DNA of 64,000 nt, from positions 2,071,001-2,135,000 of the forward strand of contig BSYQ01000006.1 of the NCBI GenBank assembly GCA_030272585.1. The letters run 5' to 3'. The translations under genes were made by a program, and so were the position numbers. The stretch is from Bryopsis sp. KO-2023 (Eukaryota > Chlorophyta > Ulvophyceae > Bryopsidales > Bryopsidaceae). Shown piece by piece: positions 9,871 to 21,800 of this stretch (positions are counted from its first letter, which is position 1; each line of letters begins with the position of its first letter). The notes under the pieces are model-generated. The model saw nothing but the letters and a program-made list of their open reading frames with translations, ran no database searches and was not told the origin of the DNA.

Positions 9871-12800
9871 CTACGCGAGCTCGTCCTGTAAAAGTACAGC
9901 GACTGAAGCGAGTACCCATTTGTGTGGCGCGTCGCTGGTCTTCATGGTGAAAGTACTCACAATAGGCGAATATACGTTCGCTCGCTGCATGTTTGTGTAC
10001 ACTGGGCACGAATAGTACCCCGTCAAGTCGTACTCGTCCGTCGTAACAGGCTTCACCTGGATAACTGGCAGAGCAGGATGCAAATCATTTGGACTGCTCT
10101 CCTTGAGGACGCCATCTTCCTTATCCCACCTAGCTCCTTCAAGCACCAACCCATGGCAATAAACCCCCACAGGGGCTGGCTCAGTCACGTTCTCCACGTT
10201 CTTGTTTGTGACTTCAGTCATAAACTTCATCATATCCAGCGGCAACTGGTTTGCTCTGGCGTACGTCTGCATGACGGCAGTCAGGAAAGCCTTCGGATTG
10301 AAAAGTCCCGACAACCACACACTGTTTGGTGTCTGTATGGAGCCCGAAGTCCAAGCTTGAAGCTGCTCGTGTCGCCGTTGCACATCTGCGTACCATCCCG
10401 ACAGCGATAAAACCTCTTGAACACGCGTGGACATCTGCGCCATCCAAAGTCCTGGAACACTGTTGGACGCGAATCCTTTCGCCAGGGCCTCCATCTTGTC
10501 GTTCATGTTCAATGCACCATCCAAACCAAGCTGCAACTCTTCCATCGACCGTTTCATCTCTTCCAGCAAGCCGTTCATACGTGCGCTTTCTTGCAGTGCA
10601 ACCACCACAAACGGAGTCTTATCTTGCACCCTAGATTCGATGTCAATCATATTGAACACTTCAGGAAGCCCTTCCATGAAGCTCTCGAGAGTCGATCGCA
10701 CCATGGACTCTCCCCCGCCGCCACCACCTCCCCCTCCGCCGCCACCACCAGAAACATCAGTGACTGTTCTAAACAGCGTCTCTCCCTCAGACGTCAACAA
10801 CGACAGTTCTGCATTAGGATGCATGCCATACACAACAGGTGACTCTGCTGGTAGAGCAGTCTCTATGTAGTCCCTCATCATATCGTAATTCGCTGGAAGA
10901 GGCGCTTTAAACCCTGGTGCAAGTTCCATTGTTGGAGCTTCCCACGTGCTTTGGTCGGCTTCGTGGTTTGGTGGCAATATCTCCGGACGGATAAGAACCT
11001 CCAAGTACGTCATACAGCAACGCCGATCCATCGCATCCGTAATATGTCCCCCATAGAATACCTCCCCAAACATATACCGAAGGTCATCCCAAGGAATGAA
11101 GTCATATGCCTCCAGGTAATTGAACAACACATCGCCACAAGTCGTCAGATCTCCCATGTTGAAAGAGTACCCTCGGCAGAATCCAAGACCAGAGCCCGAT
11201 CCCAAACCAATACCAACTCCAAATTTCTTTCTTCCCAACAGAAGGGAATGATAGAAGCACAATCCGAACAAGATAGACTTGAACCCAGTCTGTCTGTTGG
11301 TGCTGCTTGGCCTGTCCATCGTCTCTTGGGAGAATGCAGCGAATGCACGCCTCATATTGGATTTCATATCACTGGGAGGTTCGTTACTGATTTTGATACT
11401 GGTCTGGAGGATGGATTCTGGGACGATCTTGGCTTGTGGTGCGCCATTGATCGGCTCGGCGGAGAAAAAGCAACGGAAGTTTTCGTGTGCGCTCTCGCCA
11501 GCAACTTCCAGCTTTCTTTCCAGTCTGGGGATCCACCCTTGCATAAGATGAACGTTATCCAGAAATACCCAGCCGCCTTCCTTCATATATTTGTCCAAAG
11601 TGGCCTCCGCCGGACCTTCTTGTCCCTGACCCATAGAAATGAGGGTCAGGTTACCCTTTTCAACGCTCATGCCCTCCCGGTTGGCATGAGCTTCAATCTC
11701 TTTGGATGGAGAGTACCCAGGGAACAGGATGAAGAATATAGGCGTCGAAAATGTGGTCTCCGTCATCATGGATGCTGCATTGAATGCATCTTGATTGACA
11801 TAGTTGCTGCCAGTGTCATTCTCACAGAACTTCATCAATGCGTTGGTGATTCTGTCCGGCCGGAGGGCGCGAATTATCAGTAGCTTTCGGAACTCGCTCA
11901 TTTTCCCCCACTCTCCAGGCATATTTGCGTTCTCCGCATGCTCGTTCGTGCACCACTTGTACCAATCATCCGAGTTTTTTTCCATATCTTTTGCAAGCAA
12001 GCCAAACGATTGCAGAGTGGTCAGGACGTCAAGTGCCCCCCACTGCGACTCGCTCATCCATCTACTGAGATCATCCGTGATTGGTGGTGGATTGGGATTC
12101 TTGGAGCCTTGACACAAGGCAGCGTACTCGTTTGGATCGATCCTTTTATCCCTCAACATAATGCTGAACGTCAGCAGCGTCAGAACGATGAGTTTGTCTC
12201 TGTCGAACAGCCCCCTTCTTGTGAAGTTGTACACAGTGTAGGTGCAAGTTTCTGTCAAGTTCTTCAATCTCTTCTCCAAAGCTTCTGGGGAATCGAAATC
12301 CTCCTCCTCTTCTTCCTCCTCTTCAAAGTCTGCTTCCACATCCTCTGGAATCGTTGGTTCGTGTTCTATTTGATCTCCCAGATGACTCTGACGTACACTT
12401 GCTTGACTCTGCCGCCGGCTACCCACACTGGACGGTCGGTGCGACCCCATCGAACTCTGACGCGCCATCTCCATAACCTCTTCAAAGTCTCCTGGCGTGC
12501 TGCTCATACGCCTCTGTAGCTTTTCCAAAGTCATCTCTTCCTTTGGTACATTTTTCTTTTTCCTTCCTCCCGGAGTGTGGTCGATACCACGTGAGAACAC
12601 CGTCACGAAGGCGTTCAGTGAGAATTGGTAGAATGCATGAATCTTGTTTAGAGAGTTCAACAAGAAGAAAAGCATGGAACCCCTGATTGCCACCTCCCGA
12701 TATTTGTTTCTGTTCTCGTTAATCTGGATTTCTGTTTCTTTAGCTTCAGCGACTTTTTCATTGATCTCCTCTGCCACGCGTTTTGATTCCTCAAGGGATT

Positions 12801-15800
12801 CAATAAGAGCCACGTCCTCAGTGATGTCTCCTTCGGCCGCAGACAGCTTGTACAGGAGATCATCCTCCAGTTGCTTCAGCTTGATGGTGAACTCGTTGTT
12901 CTGAATGATCAATTGCGTCTTGGTTTCCTCGAGGTCAGGTCTTTCTTTGTTCACCACAAGGGCGAGCAATTGATCTTCCAGACCCTGAAATAAGAGGTAC
13001 AAGCAAATGCCATTCAAATTCCTTTGGGGTTTCTGTGAATTTTTCGATCTCCACCAGATATCAGCCGTTCGCTACCTGCTCTGTGACTGTGAAGTTGATA
13101 AGCGTTGTCTCGGCCTGGATCTCAGGCGGGTAGTGTGGATTCGACAGCTTTGTGTGGAGGGTGAGTTTGAAGTTCTTGTTGTATTCGACTTCCTTGTCGC
13201 CGAGTTTCACAAACATGCTGCGACCTTTCTTGAAGGTGGAGCGAGTGATGACTGGGCTGAGAACGGCATCGATCGACTCTCCCATATTCTCGATCAAGAC
13301 CGAATGACCTGCTTCGATCGCACGTTCCACAGCAGTGACAGTGTTGCTTGCACCCATTCGCACCACCTGTAGCTTGTTTCCACTTTCCCTCTCTTTTATC
13401 CACGTGATACCTGGTGAGACAGATGTCCTGGAAATCAGTGGGCCTTAGATTTTGGGTGAGGTAGTATAGTAGGGGGATTTTGGTGGGAAGAGTTGTGGGA
13501 TTGTGCTGGAGCTGAACCTTGAAGTTGTGGGTCCATCATCAGTGGCCATCTTTCTGAGTTGGTCAAAATCGTTCCGTTTTGAACTGATGTGGGATCCGAG
13601 GGCAAGCCTTCTCTGACCCACCCGGCAACCTTAGCTGCGTCGACCAAGACCTACATCATGCAAGATATTGTTTGAAAACGGACTTAGTTCTCACATCCTA
13701 GAACACATTTCGGCCAAATTCTGACAAACTTCATTTTCTCTACCTACCGTCAAAGGATCTGTTAAGCCCTCCGTCATGGGAATTTGTTTTTCGACGAGGA
13801 ACTTCGCCCAATCCGCAATCAGGTCGTGTCGAAATTTGTTGGTGAACGGTCCAGCATAGCTCACAAACGCGGCAGCGAGCAACATATCTCCTGTAAGCAC
13901 TTCGTAGTCTTTCCTCAACTGCTCCACGGTCATGGCCCATCGTTCACCTGCAGCGAGCATTGCCAAACATCAGTGTCATTATCTCAAAAGGAGGCTTCTA
14001 TGAATACTCTGGGACTGCTGGGAGTGGATGCTTTCTCCTTGCCTTCTGACGCCAAAGCATTAATGAGTCGATTCGCCAAGTCCAACTTGCGCTGACATCT
14101 TTCGGATTCCTTGATTGCCTCCTCTTTTTCGTCATTCGCAGCTTTAAACTGCGCCTCAAGCTCCTGGACCTGAGCATTGAGCTCCGCTACGCGAGCTTGC
14201 ACGCTTGCCAAGAGCGTGTTGGCCTCAGACAGCTTGGTGTTCGCTTCAGCCAGCTCCTGCCTCTTTGGCTCGACCTACGCGCAATATTGGCATTGATGAG
14301 GAAGATGTGTGTATTGTAAACGGGAGCAACCGCAACCTGCTGCGAAAAGTGTCAAGCAATGCATACCTCGGACACGACGTCAAAGTACTTGACGATATTG
14401 ATAGCCCAATCGCACAACCCAGCGGCAGCTCTCGATTTGTTGAAAATGATTTCTTTAACGAAATGGGGGAGCTCAAGATAGGGCCGAGTAGCATCCACAT
14501 TCTTTTTTGTAACTTTGCCATCATCAATCAGTGGCTTGAATCCCTTCAGCCTTTCCAAAAACTTATCCACGTTGTTCATCATCTTTTGAGCTGCTCCCCA
14601 GGACTTATCCTTCGGGTTGTTCTCCAACAGAATCAAAATCACAGCGGTAATGTCGTCCACCCCAGCAGGGGGCTTCTTCAGCGATTTAGCTTCACCCAGG
14701 TCCTTCTTGTTCAGCGTGTCCAACGCAGCCTCTGCCTGGGCAACCAAGGGCTCTGCCGCCGCAAGATCGGCTTCGCAGGATGCCTGCTTCTCAGAAACCT
14801 CCTTGGCAACAACACCACATTTGTCGGCCTCCACCTGGGCCGCAGCATTTTCAGCATTGACCTTCTCCTTCTCGACCGCAACTTGCGCTGCAAACACTTC
14901 CGCATTCGCCACCTTGGCTTCCACCTCCACTGCCATTTTCTTCGCCGCCTCAACCAAAACGTCGACCTCGGCCTGCGTCTTGTTCAACTTGTTGAGACCC
15001 GTATCGAGCCTGTCGACAGCCTCTTGTGTGCTTTTTCGTTTTTCAGCCAGAACGTTCTTGTACAGCTTGATCAACTCAAGGAACGTCTTGGGGGTGGTGT
15101 AATTATATCGCCGCTCCATCTGAAAATACTTGGTCGAGGCCGCGTTCACGCCAGAGAAACTGAATGGCATAAATTCAGTCACTGCGCTTCGAATTGCATC
15201 GGTACCCAAGTCGACATCATCCAAAAACCTGCTGGCGACGCTCAACAGCGAGTTTTCTGGCCAAGGCTGGAACCAATCGATGACCGTTGAGGTCACTGTT
15301 GCCAAGAAACGCTGAGATCTTGTCCTGAAGTTCTCTCCCACAGGCGACGCAGTGAAAACCATGTGCAAGTTGGTCTTCACTTTCTGAATAAATGTTGCCC
15401 AGCAGTTCTCAGCACTATCCACGAGCCCCAAAGCTTTTGTCTCTGAGCGCATGGCGTTAACTATTTCGTCCTTGTCTTCCGTTGGGAATAGATCCGGGAT
15501 TTCCCCAGACGACAAGAGATCGTTGATGTAAACGAGCATCCTCTCGTCCACGATTTGGGCGTCGGTGAACAAAAACATAATGCCTTCCCCTTTCACACCG
15601 GATTGCTTGTACATCTTTTGGAGATCTTCCTTGAAATTGTTCATGTTGTAGTTACCAGATATGACGATCACGTTTGTCGCATATCCACAGATATGCGCCG
15701 CCAGCCGAGATAAGGATTGTTTCCCTGAGCCACCGACTCCCACAAGCAGGGCGTGCCCTGAAGGATTCGATATAATACGCGAAATCCTGCACACATGCTT

Positions 15801-18800
15801 CATTGCGTCCTCGAAAAGAACCAATCCCATGACCGCGTTCGTTTCGTTGTACTCATCCAGCGCCTCCACCAGAGTCTTGTAAAGCGACGTGTAGTCGGTG
15901 ACCTCGTTGTACACCTTCTCCCCGAGGCCGCCAGCGAAATGGCAAAAAATCAACGGTTTTGCATCCTTCTTTTTGTAGTAGTCGTCAATGTCGCTGATGC
16001 TGAAGTACTTCTTGGCGATCGAGCAGGCCGCCTTGTTGTACGTTTCGAGATCTGTGGCGGTCACCAGACGATCGGCGTACACCCTCTCGGACTCGTGCAA
16101 CCACAACCTCCCCATTTTAACACAACTGTTGAAATCGTCGGGCGTGGACATGAGCAGGCCCTGGAACACATTGGCCAGATGGCGGACAGTGAACTCGTAG
16201 TGAAAGTTGATGGCCGTCTTTCTGAATGTTGTTGCGACTTTCTCGTGCAGGGCCAATGCCGCTTGGAGAACCTTGGTTCCCATTTCCTGCACGTCTGAGC
16301 TGAATCTCTTGAAGTGGCCCGTCAGGAACGTTCCATAGATCTTCATCAACGAGTCTTGTCCAGGGAAATCCATGGCCAAAGTCATGAACAGCCTTTGGAC
16401 ACGGGGGTTGATAATGAAGGATCCTGCAGTTGGGTTCATGCAGGCAATGTATTGTGTGTTGTTGACATTCTTTTGAGTGAGCTTGGTTCTGTCGAACCAA
16501 TGTCCCCATCCCAGATGCTGTCGGATGAGGGAAATGGGCATGGCCGTCTCGTATGGATCCAACTTGGGCATGTTCAAATCGTCCACGAAATAGATCAGCC
16601 GTTTCGTTCCCGGCGGCCCGTAGTTGATACCTGCCTTCTTCTCCAAGGGAGACTCCAGAATCTTTTGGAAACTGATCACATCTGTGAAGTAGTTGAAACT
16701 GACGCTCAGGGAGAGCTCATCTTCGGACAGACCGTCAAGTTTGCCCTTCACCAGCTGGGTTTTTCCGACACCCGCTCCTCCCACGAACATCACAGGCTTT
16801 CTGAGCCCCACCATCATGTCCAGGAAATACTTCAGGGAAGCAGTCTCAGCTGTGGGCACGAACACAGTGGACATGGGGGTCCCTGACTCATACTCCACAT
16901 CTGTGACCAGATCAGCCCACGGTTGGAACTTGGCAGTCTTAGGATTGACGAAGTAATCGTACACCATTCCCTTGCCAGGCATCTTGACTGTGGTCCAGGT
17001 CTGCTTCCACCATTTATCGAAGTTCTTTCTGTAGTTGATTCCATCCTTCTCGCAGAGAGCACTACCAAACGACCAGATCATGGCGAAAACGAAGTACGTC
17101 TCGAACAGCGCTTGGTCGGCCTTGTTGTTCAGGTTCTCTGGCTTCAGACATCCCTCCAGAATGTTGACCAGCGATGTGACGAAATTCATCGTGGCCAGAG
17201 GGGTGATGTGGGAGAACGACTTCTTCATTTCGAAAATGGTCTCTGAGACGTACTTATCGAACATTTCCCTGAGCCACTCCACGGGCACATCCGGATCCTT
17301 CCATTTGGCCGCCTGTGCGTACGGCCTTACCACACTGTCCAGCCAAGACTGGACCATGTTGTGCCATTGAATGCCTTCCGACACGAACAGAATACCGGCT
17401 CGGGTCGCAGTAGCAGGGGTTGCAAACTTCAAATCCCTGATCTCGAAGATCATCTTCATGTGGGGCAGCAGTCTGATACGTTCGTTCGACGGCAGCGTCA
17501 GCAGCCGATTGTCGTCCATCACTGAGTTCATGGACTCGATCCAGTTTGCATCCAAATCTCCATCGAGCAATATCCACTTGGGGTTTTCATCAGGGACGTT
17601 GGCAAGCTCACGCATGTTGTATGACAGCAACCCATCCTTCCACTCTCTTGTGGCCATATTCACGTAACCGTACAGCTCCTGAGTGCTGACGGACTTCGGG
17701 TTGATATCCCGAATGACGATTTTCTTCTTGTTGGTCATCTTGAGGTAATCGTTCGTTGGATTTTCCGAGCCGGTTGTGATCGACTTGGCCAGCACTTTGT
17801 AAACCTGGGATCTCCCCACTCCGGTTGGCCCCATCAAAAAGACGCAATGACGGATGGCCAGCAGTTCCGAAAGCTGCACCACCCTGAGAATGAAATCGTC
17901 CTCCGGGGTCAACGACATGCCCACCGTCGTCGATTTGATCACATCCTCAAACTCGAAGTCCCTCTTTCTTGGCGGATCGACACCAGGGAACAAATCGTTC
18001 AGCAGCCCCATGAAAATCACCATGTCCTGTGCTAGAATCTTGGGAATGTTGAAATCTCTCAACGCACGGAACAGCACATCAGATTCCACCTGCCCCTCCT
18101 CTGCACGAAGCAACGACCCAGCCACCACCAACACGGATTTGATGGCACGCAAACCCCAATCGTAATGCTTCTGTGGAGAGAGCAGATCCTCCAGCAGGTA
18201 GTATAACGACGCGAATTTCTTGGCCAGCATTTTGGCTTCCACAAACCCTTCAGCCATCAACATGTTTTCCATGATGAGCTGACGATCGGGCACCATGACA
18301 GTAATCGGCCTGAACAAGGCTTTCAGCGACTCTGGCAATTCAGCACGACCGATGTACCCAGGATTCATGGTGATGAAAGCTGAGGTACCCTCTTCAAGTG
18401 GCATTTCGTCCCCATCAGCTGCAATGAACGTCCAGCTCTCGATGGCCTTGTGTTGCACACCCTCCTTGTCGATATACTCCAAACCACGGCCAGGCAACAG
18501 CGATTTCCTCTTCTGAGCATCCGTCACGCACTTGTACTGAGTCGCACAGACAGACAGCACCTCTGGCACCAGCCTATTGAACTCATCGAAACATCCCCAC
18601 GACCCGGAGGCCGCCAGCCCTTTGAAAATATCACCCATGGTTCTGTAATCCATTTCTGGAGCACAGTTGAAGACGTAGATCGATTTTCCGAGCTGGGCGG
18701 AAAGATCCTTGGTGGTTTCTGTCTTTCCTGTTCCGGCTGGCCCTGCAGGAGCCGTCCCGAGGCACAGCCAACATGCTTGGGTGGCCGTGATATAGATTCG

Positions 18801-21800
18801 ATCTGTCAATGGAGTCACCACCAGCCTGGGGCCATTGCCCAGATACTCATAACCATAGGGGAACGAGGCATCGCAAATCTTGATCCGGCAATCGGAAATG
18901 GTGGAGTCCCAGTACGACCTCATTTGACACACCCACTGGAAGCAATCCACCTTGTCGGCACCTGCTTCGGTCACCCCTTGCACCATATCTCGAGAATGAG
19001 CGTCGATGGTAATCATGTTCATGACTTTCTGCCTGTCTGATTTAGACAGCTCCGTCCGGGTCGCCTCGATCAGCTTGGTGAGCTGCCCGATCTGGAATTC
19101 GTTGTACGTTTTCATAGCATCCTTGTCTCCGTTGCCCAAGTCCATGAACGCCTTTTCCACTTCTTGCACCCAGAAAATCTGGTTCACCACCAGGATGATC
19201 TGGGACGGCCAATCGAACAACCATTTTTCTCGGGGCTTGGTCGGGTAGTCCTCCACTGAGCTCTTGAGAATGATTCGGAGCTCCTCCCTCATTTTTTGAA
19301 TGATGTCGATCATGTAGTCTTCCACTTTGTTTTCCAGTTTCATGGGGGTTTTGAACGCAACGTACTCCACGCCGACACAGGAAATCATTCCCAGTGAGCT
19401 GGGCCTTTCCCCAGGAGGAGGGTTGTCATTGTCCAGCTTCAGTTTGTCGATAGCTTGGAAGCATTTGGACATGTGCAACATAACCTGGACGTCGACACCA
19501 AGAAACAAGAAAAACATTCAAGTCCTTGGTTGCTTTTTCATTACCCTTTTCGTAATGAAAAGGAGGGGTTTTAAAAACAGCACCACGTCAAGTGGGAAAT
19601 TTTCTGCGTAATTGAGAAAAAGCCACCCTTCCTATCCTTGAGATACGTTTAGAAACATAGGACATAAAAATAAACACACAACGTATCCACACCAGCGACA
19701 CTTCCTCTGATTTCTTTCAGCTTCCGATTTCTTTACTTCAAACATCATCTCACCCAAGGCCCCCCCAAAAAAAAACTTGAAAAAAAACCGATACGCTATT
19801 ACTGCCAAGAACTTTGATTGTTGGCCCTTGAAACCTTAGAAATTATTGGTACTTATTTTTAGCTTTGGGTTGAATAATGATCAACGTACCTTCACAGGGT
19901 TGTTACCGTTGGAAAGGATGTCCAACAAATCTGCCGTGGATACGAAATAGAATCTTGGGAATTTCCTTCGCTTGCTCTCCATGTAGTCAGCAAGAGCTTT
20001 TTCGCACAGCTCCAGTTCAGATTGTTGTTTCTCCAAAAACTTCATCAAACCCGGCTTGTTGCAGCAATCCACACAGTTCCTGACTTCCTTGAACTCGGCA
20101 AGAACCTACGATGCGAAAACATGGAAAGTGATGTCCTCGATATTTAAAAAAGAAAGTGAGTCCACATGAATTTCACATTTTTTTTATGGCATTAGAATGG
20201 CACATGAAATGTTGGAAAGAATTTGATGTGGTGGTTTTTGTGGGCAAAAATGAAGGTCAGTTTTGATCGAAACTGAAATCAAGCAGGTTCTTTTTCTTAT
20301 TTTTAATACTGAAAATCAAACAAGAAAAACAGCAGCCACTTCACATCGTCAATTTGCTCCTCGAAAGAGCTATTAATTGTCAGTTGTTTTTTTTTTGCCC
20401 CTTTTTTCTCAATAATCTTCTTTCCTTCAACAGCAACAACGGAAAAAAAAAGCAGCTCAAGAAAACGGAGATGCACACTTACCGATTTGACATCCTTGTC
20501 GATTCTGGCGAACCGTTCGGTGGCTTCCGGGAGTTCCTTTTTAACCTCCTCCGAATGGATGAACAGAGATTCGAGATATGCCCAGGTTCGTTGAATTTCT
20601 GACATGATCTGATTGACGTCCGCCGTGTTCATCAGCTTGGTGTTCCACCCCAGAATCAAATCCCTGAATGTGTTCATATATCTGTTCGCCATCATTCCTT
20701 GCACAAGCACTTGGTTGTCCTCCATAGTCTGCATCGCAAAAATGCATTTTTTTTGTCAAAACTACCTAACACTCAGATACAGCTTTTTTTCGTCTCTGAT
20801 TCTGCATGCTTATCAAACAATTTTATATCTTCCCAACCAATATGCATAATTCCCATTTAAAAAAAACAACAAAACAATGGCAGTTGTTTGTTGCAGTTTT
20901 TCTTTTCTGTATGAACGCAAGTGTTTCTTTTGTGAGAGCGTTGTGATTGAACCAGACACTCCCCCATCAAAATCCAATAACAGTCCACCATGCAGAAACT
21001 CAGCAAGCGATTTTACCTCGAAGTCCTCTTCGCCCATCTTGACGGTGGACACATCAGTTTCCTTGTGAGGTATCAGTTGGAAATCGACCTTGCTCCACGT
21101 CTCCTCCAACCTGGTTTTTACGAAAAAGAACTCAGTGGCAAAACACCTCCACTCAATACATTATTGCCTCATATTGTTAAAAAAAAAGGGGGGGGGGCTT
21201 TCTGGGTTGGATTATTACCAACTCAAATTGACCAGAATGCGGATCGGGGAAAAAGTTAATGCGGTTTTCTCAATGATTGAAAGATTAAAAACAAAACAAA
21301 ACAAAACAAAACGAATCATAAAAACTTGGTCGATTTTTCTTTTCCCTTTGATTCTCATACTTGGCCAAGGATTGCTCCATCTTCTCCTCCTTCTGGGCCC
21401 GGTCCACGATTTCCCCGACCTCGTCCTCAAACTTGTGCAGCTCCAAGGCCAGCAAATCGTCCAGCTTGAATTTCTCATCGATCACGAAACGCACGTTCGT
21501 GGTTTCCATGAGCTGCTCCCAATGGCGCTCCCGCATGGCAGGGCTCCTGAGATCGGCCACCAGGGGCACCGAAGTGAGGAAATTCTTGACGGATTCGTCC
21601 AAGCCCTTGAAGCAGTTCTCCTCGCGGATGCGTTTGGGCAAGCTCTTGACCTCCTTGACAAACGCTTTGGCTCCGTCCTCCATGACCTCGGTTTGGATAT
21701 CATCCCAAAGGGTTTGGCGGAAGAACTGCACATACCCAAGACAAGAGATCAAGCCCTTGTTTTGTCTTTGTTTTTTTGTGGTGCCCCCAGTCTGTTTTTC

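Noticed and set aside
10951-19248. Long plus-strand open frames (up to 361 codons) across the dynein gene
   Set aside because: They are antisense shadows of the minus-strand dynein exons and show no domain of their own.
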